Source of the DNA: Spirochaetota bacterium | Lineage (GTDB): Bacteria; Spirochaetota; Spirochaetia; Treponematales; Rectinemataceae | Assembly (NCBI GenBank): GCA_029265615.1 | Contig: JAJUIB010000001.1 | Coordinates: 1 to 64,000 of the forward strand | Reading direction: 5' to 3' | Length of the DNA stretch: 64,000 nucleotides | Shown: piece after piece, positions 12,010-19,250 of the stretch | Layout: each line of letters starts with the position of its first letter | How positions within the stretch are numbered: position 1 is the stretch's first letter | The notes under the pieces: generated by a model | Told to the model about the DNA's origin: nothing | What the model saw: the letters and a program-made list of their open reading frames with translations, nothing else | Databases searched by the model: none | Translations under genes and position numbers: made by a program

Positions 12010-13616
12010 GAAGTCTCGTGAGCGCCGCCGAGGCCGCGCGACTCGACGCCGCGGTCGCCGAATCCTGGAAACTTCCGCCGCTCGTCCTCATGGAGAATGC
12101 CGCGCTACGCGCCTGGGCCGCGCTTGAATCCCGTGCCGGCCGTGCTGGCTTCGCGGGCGAAGCGCCCATCGTCGCGCTCGCAGGCGGCGGCAACAACGGC
12201 GGCGACGCGCTCGCACTCTTGCGACAGGCGCGATTTGCTGGCCGCGTCGCGCTCGCTGCCGTCGTCGCCGCTACGCGCATCGGCGATCTTACCGCACTCC
12301 AGCTCGCTTCGCTCCTTGCGGCCGGTGTGCCCGTTTGGTTCTGGAACTCCGAAGCTAAAGACGGTCTTGGCGACCAAGCTAGGGAGGCGCCAATAGACCG
12401 CGCGGCGATCAAGGCGCTTCTCACAAGCGCCGGTCTCATTGTCGACGGTCTTGCGGGCACCGGACTGCGAGGTGAACTTTCGGGGCCTCCTGCCGAACTT
12501 GCGGCTCTCGCCGCCGCCGCGGCTCGCCCCATCGCTGCGATCGATGTTCCCTCCGGCCTCTCCGATGCGGCGCGCAGGCACTTTCCCGTTCTTCCAGCGC
12601 GATGGACGCTCTCCATCGAGCCGCGCAAAACGGCGCTCTATCGCCCGGCTTTTCGCGAGGCTGTGGGCGACATCATCGCGGTTGAAGGCGTTTTTCCGCG
12701 TGATGTGTCGCTCCATCCCCAGGCTGTGCTCCTCGAGGCGGAGGATCTTTCCCGCTTCGCCCCGCGCCCTTCGCCGTCCGCACACAAGGCCGAGCGGGGG
12801 AGGGTGGCGCTTTTCGCAGGGAGCGAAGGAGCGTCCGGTGCCGCGATTATCGCCACAAGGGCCGCCTCCGCCGCGGGTGCCGGCCTTGTCTGCCTCTATG
12901 CGCCCGAGCCTCTCTACAGCCGGTTTGCCGCCGACGCATCCCCCCTCGGTGCAGCCCTCGTACGGGAAGAAGAGCGGTTTTTTTCAGGTTCACAACCTGC
13001 GTCGGCGCTCGCCGACACGGCGCTCGCCGATGCGGTGCTTGCCGGTCCGGGCTGGGGCTTTGAGTCGCGTGTCCAGCCTGCGCCTTCCGAGCATCGCGTG
13101 TCACTTCTTGCCCGGCTTCTGCCGATAGCGCCGCCGCTTGTGCTCGATGCGGGCGCCTTGCGCCTCCTTTCTCGTCTCGGCCCCGAGGCGGTTAAGACCG
13201 CTCGTGCGGGGCGGCCGCTTGTACTCACGCCACATCCTGGCGAATTTGCATCGCTCCTGGGTCGTTCCGCGGCGGAACTGCTCGCAGATCCAGAACCTTC
13301 TTTGTGCGAGGTATCGCGCGCGTATGGGGCGGTGCTGGTGCTTAAGGCTTCGGTGACCTGGATCGCCGATCCTGAGGGGCGGCTTGCCATCTATGATGGC
13401 CGCGAGCCTTCGCTTGCCACCGCGGGTTCTGGCGACGCGCTTGCAGGCGTCGTAACGGCCCTCCTTGCCGCGGGACTCCCGCCCTTTGAAGCCGCCTGCG
13501 CCGCGGTCATAGCTCACGGTTGCGCGGGTAAGGCGGCGCGCGCAGAGCTCGGCTGGTATGATGCTTTTGCCTTGCTTAAGGTGCTTGCACGGCTCTTTGA
13601 GGGGGCTACGCGATGA
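12006..13616 (+). CDS. nnr: Bifunctional NAD(P)H-hydrate epimerase / dehydratase
   Basis: About 536 aa, the normal two-domain size. The N-terminal NnrE epimerase carries AGGGNNGGDAL near residue 58, VDGLAGTGLRG near 145 and AIDVPSGLSD near 177. The C-terminal NnrD ribokinase-fold dehydratase carries LTPHPGEFASLLG near 406 and TAGSGDALAG near 472. The enzyme repairs hydrated NADH/NADPH. In NnrD proteins the last motif usually reads T-G-G-S/T-G-D; here a small residue replaces one Gly. The GTG at 12006 overlaps the previous stop (GTGA) and gives MRSLVSAAEAARLD, a typical family N-terminus; a GTG at 12018 is the alternative. The TGA overlaps the next gene's ATG. Confidence 0.92.
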   Translation: MRSLVSAAEAARLDAAVAESWKLPPLVLMENAALRAWAALESRAGRAGFAGEAPIVALAGGGNNGGDALALLRQARFAGRVALAAVVAATRIGDLTALQLASLLAAGVPVWFWNSEAKDGLGDQAREAPIDRAAIKALLTSAGLIVDGLAGTGLRGELSGPPAELAALAAAAARPIAAIDVPSGLSDAARRHFPVLPARWTLSIEPRKTALYRPAFREAVGDIIAVEGVFPRDVSLHPQAVLLEAEDLSRFAPRPSPSAHKAERGRVALFAGSEGASGAAIIATRAASAAGAGLVCLYAPEPLYSRFAADASPLGAALVREEERFFSGSQPASALADTALADAVLAGPGWGFESRVQPAPSEHRVSLLARLLPIAPPLVLDAGALRLLSRLGPEAVKTARAGRPLVLTPHPGEFASLLGRSAAELLADPEPSLCEVSRAYGAVLVLKASVTWIADPEGRLAIYDGREPSLATAGSGDALAGVVTALLAAGLPPFEAACAAVIAHGCAGKAARAELGWYDAFALLKVLARLFEGATR

Positions 13617-14155
13617 GTGCGGCAGGGCCTCATCAGGCTGGGCCCGGCCTGCGATACTCGCGAGCTCGCCGCCTTGAGCGCGCAAGCGAAGATGTGCGCT
13701 GGCTTGCGTCTCGCTATGGTGCCCGACCGCCCGGCTTGTTTAAAATGCTGTTTGCGACTCGTGCCTCGACGCTCCTCTTTTTCACCGTACTTGCCCTTGC
13801 GCTCGCATTTGCCTTTGTACCCCTCTTCGAACGCCCCGGGAGTTCGGGGACACTCTTGGGTGCCCGATTTGCGGTTGCCGCGTACTTTTCCGAAGGCCAC
13901 GTGTTCGTGACCCTCGTCCGCGAGGGCGGCGAGGAACTCGAAGCGGGCGAGCTTTTGGTTGTCGAGGCCGCCCTGCGCGATGCGGCGCGGAGGCCGGGGA
14001 ACGGAACCTGGCGGCAATTCGCTTTTCCTTTCGGTAGCGCAGCGGCGAATGACTATCGTTTGTCATTTGCCTCTGCGGGACCTAAGCCTGCTTCGCTTCG
14101 CGTGCGCGTGCGCCGTGGAGGCAAGGTGCTTGAACTCGAACTGCCCGTCGAGTAG
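13613..14155 (+). CDS. Hypothetical single-pass membrane protein
   Basis: 180 aa. Residues 1-45 are basic and hydrophilic. About residues 48-68 form one transmembrane helix (LLFFTVLALALAFAFVP). The remaining roughly 110 residues look like an extracytoplasmic beta-rich domain (DYRLSFAS, LRVRVRRGGKVLELEL). The ATG overlaps the nnr stop (ATGA). I do not recognise the family. The domain order would suit a signal-anchored periplasmic protein. Coding is supported by operon overlap and continuous third-position GC, not by homology. Confidence 0.65.
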   Translation: MSAAGPHQAGPGLRYSRARRLERASEDVRWLASRYGARPPGLFKMLFATRASTLLFFTVLALALAFAFVPLFERPGSSGTLLGARFAVAAYFSEGHVFVTLVREGGEELEAGELLVVEAALRDAARRPGNGTWRQFAFPFGSAAANDYRLSFASAGPKPASLRVRVRRGGKVLELELPVE

Positions 14156-14170
14156 TCGTCTTTGCACGCC

Positions 14171-14211
14171 TTGACCCCCGTAAGCCTTTGCCGATACTGT
14201 ACAAATGTACA
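14171..14211 (+). promoter_or_regulatory. Promoter with overlapping TGTACA-type inverted repeat
   Basis: TTGACC (14171-14176), 16-nt spacer, GATACT (14193-14198). Directly after lies TGTACA-AA-TGTACA (14198-14211), two self-palindromic hexamers. That covers the expected transcription start and would be a natural repressor site. The gene begins at 14255. Confidence 0.5.
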
Positions 14212-14254
14212 AAGCGAGTGTTTCGCAGTGTTTCGCTGAAGGCCGGAGCCGTTG

Positions 14255-14752
14255 ATGATTCAGTTCTACTTTCTATCTGTGTTTTTCAACCTCATAGGAG
14301 GCTATGCACTCGTCGCGGGTCGTGACGAGCGTAAGCGTGGCGCAATCGATGGTGTGCGCGAGACACTCCGCGATCCGACTGCGCGGCTCGTGGTCGGCAT
14401 TCTCACGACGGTGACGGGCGCCTTCAAGCTTCTCACCGTCGTTCGGGGCGACATTCCCGTAGTTGGTGATTTTCTGCCGGCTGTCGCCGGCCTTGCGGTG
14501 GGTGCGACCCTGCTCCTCGAGGTATACCGCTCGCCCGTGGGCGAAAAGCTCTTTGGCGAGCTTGAAGGCGATGCCGAAACGGCATCTCAGGCGGTGGATA
14601 CGGGTGATGGTTCTGCGGCGCGCGATGCTCCGCGCCGCGCCGCGAAAAGCCGCGTCGAGCGCTTTCTCCGCGACAACGACGCGGCGGTGGGTTTGGCGGG
14701 CATGATAGCCGGCCTCATCCACTTCCTATTCCCGACGGTGCTATTCCTGTGA
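14255..14752 (+). CDS. Conserved membrane protein, function unknown
   Basis: 165 aa. There are hydrophobic segments near residues 3-20 (FYFLSVFFNLIGGYALV), 44-62 (LVVGILTTVTGAFKLLTVV), 70-88 and at the C-terminus (VGLAGMIAGLIHFLFPTVLFL). A charged loop rich in Asp, Ala and Arg separates the last two. A small integral membrane protein is the safest description. The ATG at 14255 sits one codon after a TTG. It ends in a GTGA overlap with the NUDIX gene. Nothing in the sequence names a substrate. Confidence 0.65.
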   Translation: MIQFYFLSVFFNLIGGYALVAGRDERKRGAIDGVRETLRDPTARLVVGILTTVTGAFKLLTVVRGDIPVVGDFLPAVAGLAVGATLLLEVYRSPVGEKLFGELEGDAETASQAVDTGDGSAARDAPRRAAKSRVERFLRDNDAAVGLAGMIAGLIHFLFPTVLFL

Positions 14753-15144
14753 GCGCGCTCGCCGTTTCCGTTGCGGCAATCGTCCTCCACGAAGGACGGG
14801 TGCTCGTCGCTCGCCGCCTCTTTTCCGGGCCGCTTGGCGGCCTCTGGGAATTCCCCGGGGGCAAGGTTGAGGCAGGCGAAACAGAGGAGGCTGCACTTAT
14901 GCGGGAGTTTCTTGAGGAATTCGGCGTTACGGTGCGGCCTCTTCGCCGCCTCGGCCAGGTTTCCTTTTTGCACAAGGGGCACGACCGCGACCTCGTCGCC
15001 TGGCTTGCACAGCTACCCGAAGATGCGAAACTCGTGCTTCACGAGCACCTGAGCTGCGATTGGGTCGCGCTTGACCGGCTTGGCGATCTTGATCTTGCCG
15101 ATTCTGATCGAAAGCTCCTGCCGCTCATTGCTTCACTCCGGTAA
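14749..15144 (+). CDS. NUDIX hydrolase, MutT-like
   Basis: 131 aa, the size of MutT. The NUDIX box is intact (GGKVEAGETEEAALMREFLEEFG, about residues 37-59, with the catalytic REFLEE). The preceding LGGLWEFPGG and the N-terminal VAAIVLHEGRVLVARR strand are typical of 8-oxo-dGTP diphosphatases, which clean the nucleotide pool of oxidised dGTP. Exact substrate is an inference, since many MutT-like enzymes act on other nucleotides. The GTG start overlaps the upstream stop. The gene is convergent with the DUF4097 gene, with 8 nt between them. Confidence 0.85.
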   Translation: MSALAVSVAAIVLHEGRVLVARRLFSGPLGGLWEFPGGKVEAGETEEAALMREFLEEFGVTVRPLRRLGQVSFLHKGHDRDLVAWLAQLPEDAKLVLHEHLSCDWVALDRLGDLDLADSDRKLLPLIASLR

Positions 15145-15152
15145 GGGTGCGC

Positions 15153-16178
15153 CTAGCGCCTCGTGTAGCGCTGGTTTCCTGAACTCGTCTTTCCCGTTAC
15201 CACAATGCGGCCGCCGCCTGTCCGGAGCCGCCTCTCGGCCGTGGCGCCAAAGGCAGACAGTGTGCCGCTTGTCGATTCAAGGTCGAAGCTCAACTCTGAG
15301 GCGGCATTGAGAAGGCCGAGCGCGATCGAGCCCGAACTCGCGGTGAACCGCGAGGAGCCGCGCAAGCTGAGTTCCTCGGCCTCAATGCCACCCGAGCCCG
15401 ATTCGAGCTCGAGGACCATCGCTGAACGCGCGACCGTGATGGAACCAGAGCTTGTGGAAGCGGCAAGACGCCCCTCGCATCCGACGACGCTAAGGTTGCC
15501 CGAATTCGCGCGCGCCTCAGCATCGCCCTTTGCGTCGGTAAGTTCAATGTCGCCTGAGCTTGTGACGATGTTTTTCGTCCCCGTGGCGTGCGCAATTCCG
15601 ACGTTACCCGAGCTCGTGCGCGCGTCGATCGCGCCGCGGTGACGCTCGACCAAAAGGTCGCCAGAACTCGTTTGCGCCTCGAGTGTGCCCATGCAGTCAA
15701 GGACCGTGACCTCGCCGGACTCGGCGCCCGTCCTCATGCGGCCTGCCTCGTGGCCGGCGAGCCGGACGTCGCCCGAGCTTGCGACGAGCTCGACCTCAAG
15801 TCCCTTGGGAATCACGAGGAGGACGCGAGGCTCACGGCTGAACGCGAAGTTCACACTGTGCGGAGGGTAGTCGACCCGGAGTACGAGGCGCGTTCCGCGG
15901 AGGTCGGCAAGTAGCCGCCATTCGGCGGGAAAGTCACGAGGCTCGACGGATACGGCGTCGCTTGTTTTCGCCGGGCGCGCATCGATCGATGCAGGTCCCG
16001 ATTCGAGAACGAGCTCAGAAAGCCCGGCATAGGACGTGGCCCCCTGTACACGGTCGAGCGCATGGGCGGGAAGCGCGGAAAAAAGAAGATACAACGCGCC
16101 GATAACCGCAAGCGCGGTCGAGGCAATGGAGGCCCCTAAGCGCCGGGTGCCGAAGAATCGAGCAAGAGGATGATTCAT
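15153..16178 (-). CDS. DUF4097-type exported beta-helix protein
   Basis: 341 aa. An N-terminal hydrophobic stretch (about residues 15-40, ending LPAHA) is a signal peptide or anchor. From about residue 130 the protein repeats short beta strands ending in Ser-Ser-Gly (ASSGDVRL, AESGEVTV, TSSGDLLV, TSSGNVGI, TSSGDIEL, ANSGNLSV, TSSGSITV and so on). This is the ladder expected of a right-handed beta-helix of the DUF4097 family. The role of this family is not settled; several members lie beside envelope-stress or regulatory genes. The ATG at 16178 has AAGGAG 8 nt upstream. No partner gene is adjacent. Confidence 0.75.
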   Translation of the reverse strand: MNHPLARFFGTRRLGASIASTALAVIGALYLLFSALPAHALDRVQGATSYAGLSELVLESGPASIDARPAKTSDAVSVEPRDFPAEWRLLADLRGTRLVLRVDYPPHSVNFAFSREPRVLLVIPKGLEVELVASSGDVRLAGHEAGRMRTGAESGEVTVLDCMGTLEAQTSSGDLLVERHRGAIDARTSSGNVGIAHATGTKNIVTSSGDIELTDAKGDAEARANSGNLSVVGCEGRLAASTSSGSITVARSAMVLELESGSGGIEAEELSLRGSSRFTASSGSIALGLLNAASELSFDLESTSGTLSAFGATAERRLRTGGGRIVVTGKTSSGNQRYTRR

Positions 16179-16366
16179 TAGTTCTCCTTACGTCCGCGGG
16201 ACAAAGCTCGCGCGACATATTGTGAGGGCGCCCGATGGGCCGCCCTTAGAGATTTCCGCCCCGGAAAATGGGCGCGGAAGCCGGCCTAGCCGGATCCAAA
16301 CAGGTTGAAAATACCGCGTTTGCCGCCTCGAATCAAAAAAAACAGAGGCCGGTGCGTTTTTAGGCT

Positions 16367-16603
16367 TCAGTCCTCGTCCGCGGCATCGAAAAGCCCGAAC
16401 TCAGGCTTTTCCTCTTCTCCATCAGGTGCGTTGAGGAGGATTTCCACCCTTCCCTGGATGCGGTCGAGGTCGCGCTCAAGGCCCGTGGCGAGCTTCACTC
16501 CCTCCTCGAACACAGCGACTGCCTCTTCAAGCGGGAGTTCTGGATCCTTGATGCGTTCAGCTAGCGCCTCGAGCCGTTCAAGCCGTTCTTCGAATTTCTT
16601 CAT
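16367..16603 (-). CDS. xseB: Exodeoxyribonuclease VII small subunit
   Basis: 78 aa. MKKFEERLERLEALAERIKD followed by PELPLEEAVAVFEEGVKLA is the standard XseB pattern: two helices that clamp the large subunit. With XseA it forms the nuclease that degrades single-stranded DNA to oligonucleotides in the cytoplasm. The start overlaps the xseA stop (ATGA), as is usual. An A8 run on the plus strand (about 16335-16342) would give a U-tract after the gene, but I see no convincing stem before it. Confidence 0.93.
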   Translation of the reverse strand: MKKFEERLERLEALAERIKDPELPLEEAVAVFEEGVKLATGLERDLDRIQGRVEILLNAPDGEEEKPEFGLFDAADED

Positions 16604-17823
16604 TGCCGCACCTCTTTGACCTCCGCGGACGCCGTTCCGCGGGCGAACTGTATGTCGATCGCCGTGCCGGGAGTAAGTTTCCCCGCGTCTCGGATCGCGG
16701 GGCTTAAGCCTGATGCGTCCGTGTTTTTCAGGCGCACGATCGAAAAGCCGCGCGCAAGAACCGCCGCGGGGTTCGCCGCTTCGAGCGCGCCACGGGCAAG
16801 CGCAAGACGTTGCCTGAGTCCGGTAAGCCGCTCGCGCATCGCTTGGGCGCTCGCATCGCGCGCTTCGTCGAGTCGCCTTATGCGCGGATGGAGGAGGCGC
16901 ATGAGACGGCCCTCCACCGCCTGCGGCTCGAAACGTGAAAGGCTTAAGCGCGTCCGCTCGAGCCGTGAACGAATAGCCGTCGCTAGTTCTGCCTTTCGTT
17001 GTGCGATTTCCCGACTCAATGCGGCGCGGCTCTCCGACACGAGTTCGGCTGCCGCGCTCGGCGTAGGCGCGCGAAGGTCCGCCGCGAAGTCGCTCAAGGC
17101 CCAGTCAATCTCGTGCCCCACTGCGCTGATGACTGGTATGCGCGATGAAGCTATCGCGCGCACAACCCGTTCATCGGAAAAGGCAAGGAGGTCTTCGAGC
17201 GATCCCCCCCCGCGGCCCACGATGATCACATCGCCGAGGCCGTATCGGTTCGCTCGCTCGATCTGCGCGGCGATTTCTGCTGGCGCGGCCTCCCCCTGAA
17301 CGGCCGCGGGGAGAATGCGTACCACGAGGCCCGCATTGCGCCGCCTCGTCACGTTGATGATGTCGCGTACCGCGGCGCCCGTAGGCGACGTGACAACGCA
17401 GACGCGTTCGGGGAAGCGCGGCAGGGCCCGCTTACGTTCCTCATCGAAGAGCCCCTCGGCGGCCAGTCGCCGTTTTCTTGCCTCGAGCATCGCAAGGAGG
17501 TCGCCTTCGCCTGCGCGCTCGAGCCAGTCACAGAGAAGCTGGTACTGGCCGCGAGCGGCGTAGACGGTGATCGCGCCGCTTGCTCGGACAACCATGCCGT
17601 CCCGGGGCTCGAAGCCGAGTCCGCGAGTGCGGTAGCGGAACATTACCGCCTGGAGCATCGCATCGCGGTCCTTCAGGCTGAAGTAGAGGTGTCCTGAGCT
17701 TGCCGGGCGGCAGTTCGTGATTTCTCCCTCGACCGTTACGGCCGGGAAGCCTCCCTCAAGAAGTTCACGCACGAGCGCGGTGAGCTCGGAGACCGAATAA
17801 GGGCGGCGTGCGTCGTCACGCAT
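16600..17823 (-). CDS. xseA: Exodeoxyribonuclease VII large subunit
   Basis: 407 aa. An N-terminal OB-fold (YSVSELTALVRELLEGGFPA, VEGEITNCRPASSGHLYFSL) is followed by the catalytic Exonuc_VII_L domain with VVTSPTGAAVRDIINV, the glycine-rich VGRGGGSLEDLLAF near residue 203, and VISAVGHEID near 232. A coiled coil then leads to the C-terminal segment. Length is slightly below the common 440-450 aa. The ATG at 17823 follows AAGGTAG. It makes a two-gene unit with xseB. Confidence 0.95.
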   Translation of the reverse strand: MRDDARRPYSVSELTALVRELLEGGFPAVTVEGEITNCRPASSGHLYFSLKDRDAMLQAVMFRYRTRGLGFEPRDGMVVRASGAITVYAARGQYQLLCDWLERAGEGDLLAMLEARKRRLAAEGLFDEERKRALPRFPERVCVVTSPTGAAVRDIINVTRRRNAGLVVRILPAAVQGEAAPAEIAAQIERANRYGLGDVIIVGRGGGSLEDLLAFSDERVVRAIASSRIPVISAVGHEIDWALSDFAADLRAPTPSAAAELVSESRAALSREIAQRKAELATAIRSRLERTRLSLSRFEPQAVEGRLMRLLHPRIRRLDEARDASAQAMRERLTGLRQRLALARGALEAANPAAVLARGFSIVRLKNTDASGLSPAIRDAGKLTPGTAIDIQFARGTASAEVKEVRQ

Positions 17824-17891
17824 GAGGCTACCTTACCGCGCTGCGCTAAGGGGGCGCAACGGGGGGATCTCCGCGGCGTTCGAGATCTGCG

Positions 17892-19130
17892 TCATACGAG
17901 GAGGATCCAGGCAGTTCCGATCGCCGTCGTGATGAGCGTGATCGGGAGCCCCGCCTTGAGGTAGGCGCCGAATGAGAGCTCGATCCCCGACCGCTTTGCC
18001 CCCTCGGCTACGATGAGGTTGGCCACCGAGCCGAGGAGGGTGAGGTTGCCGGCGTAGGTGCTCGCGGCGGCGAGGATGAGCCAGGCCCGCTCCGCATCTG
18101 GAAACCAGGCTACGAGCGGTTTGAAGAGCATCACTGTCGGTACGTTAGAGACGAGGTTTGAGACGAGCGTCGTGAGTGCGGCAAAGCCGACAAAGGTGCC
18201 GCCCGCCGCCTTGCCGCCTGCGACGAGGGGCATGCTCCGCTCGACGAGGAGGCGGAAGGCCCCCGTTCCCTCGACGGTCTTCGTTATGATAAAGAGCCCC
18301 GAAAAGAAGACAAGGAGCGAGAAGTCGACTTCGGCGAAAACCCGCTCCGGATTCACGCGGCGCGTGACAAGGAGGAGGGATGCAGCGACAAGTGCGGCGA
18401 GCGCGGCCTGAACGCCCGCGAAGAGGAGGCCGAGCATGAGGGCAGAGGCGGCGAGGCTCTTGACGAGGAGTGGCCCGTAGGTCCGTACCCGTTCGGCCGG
18501 CGGCGTCGCAAGGCGGGCACCGCGGGCAAATTCCTCGGGGAATGCGAGCGTGACCATGCCGTATACGACAAAAAGGCCGATGAGCGAAGGAGGGCCCAAG
18601 AGGAGGAGGAACCGCGCAAACGGTATCCCGCTCCAAGCGCCCACGAGCATGTTCTGGGGGTTTCCTACGATGGTCGCCGCCGAGCCGACGTTTGCCGCAG
18701 TTGCAAGCGCGACGAGGTAGGGCTTGGGGTCACGGCGCGAGCGGAGGGCAAGTTCCGCGACGAGCGGCGTTAGCATGAGGCAGACCGTGTCATTGAGAAA
18801 GAGTGCGGCGAGCAATCCTGAGGAGAGGACGATGAGGGCGAGTAGCTGGCGTGGCCCCTTGGCCGCGGCGAGGATGCGTGCCCCTGCGGCTTCGAAGAAG
18901 CCCGAAAGCCGCAAATTCGCGACGAGAAGCATCATGGAAAGGAGGAGGCAAATCGTGCCAAGATCGATGGCGCGGAACGCCTCTTCAAGTCCGATGGCGC
19001 CCATTGCGACGAGGAGGGCCGCCGCCGCGAGCGCGATCGTTGCGCGGTTCATGCGGAGACGGGGCACGCGTCCTACGGCGATCGCGGCGAGCGAGCCCGC
19101 GAGACAGAGGTCGGTGAGTAATTCGCGCAT
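17892..19130 (-). CDS. ArsB/NhaD-superfamily ion transporter
   Basis: About 412 aa with some 11-12 hydrophobic segments. LFLNDTVCLMLTPLVAELAL, ALATAANVGSAATIVGNPQNM (near 150-170) and the C-terminal copy SNLVSNVPTVMLF...GNLTLLGSVANLIVAEGAKR are the paired signatures of the ion-transporter superfamily that includes ArsB, NhaD and SLC13-like carriers. Substrate is not defined: arsenite, sodium/proton exchange and dicarboxylate are all possible. There is no Shine-Dalgarno. The ATG (or the GTG directly before it at 19133) lies 6-9 nt after a TATGAT box, so the mRNA may be leaderless. The gene is divergent from the helicase gene. Confidence 0.8.
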   Translation of the reverse strand: MRELLTDLCLAGSLAAIAVGRVPRLRMNRATIALAAAALLVAMGAIGLEEAFRAIDLGTICLLLSMMLLVANLRLSGFFEAAGARILAAAKGPRQLLALIVLSSGLLAALFLNDTVCLMLTPLVAELALRSRRDPKPYLVALATAANVGSAATIVGNPQNMLVGAWSGIPFARFLLLLGPPSLIGLFVVYGMVTLAFPEEFARGARLATPPAERVRTYGPLLVKSLAASALMLGLLFAGVQAALAALVAASLLLVTRRVNPERVFAEVDFSLLVFFSGLFIITKTVEGTGAFRLLVERSMPLVAGGKAAGGTFVGFAALTTLVSNLVSNVPTVMLFKPLVAWFPDAERAWLILAAASTYAGNLTLLGSVANLIVAEGAKRSGIELSFGAYLKAGLPITLITTAIGTAWILLV

Positions 19131-19139
19131 CACGGCGCG

Positions 19140-19169
19140 ATCATAGCGAGTCCTGAGAGGGCGCGACAA
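19140..19169 (-). promoter_or_regulatory. Promoter of the ArsB/NhaD-like gene (predicted leaderless)
   Basis: Minus strand: TTGTCG (19169-19164), 18-nt spacer, TATGAT (19145-19140), then CGCGCC, GTG, ATG. The expected start of transcription coincides with the GTG/ATG pair. Confidence 0.5.
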
Positions 19170-19250
19170 CGGGGTGAAGGTGCTGTGCACCGCAGAAAGA
19201 CTCGGCGCATCCGCTGGCACAAGTCTCGGGAAAACGCTAGACTCGAGGGC

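Noticed and set aside
19214-19229. TGGCAC as a sigma-54 promoter before the helicase gene
   Set aside because: The required GC at the -12 element is missing at the correct spacing.
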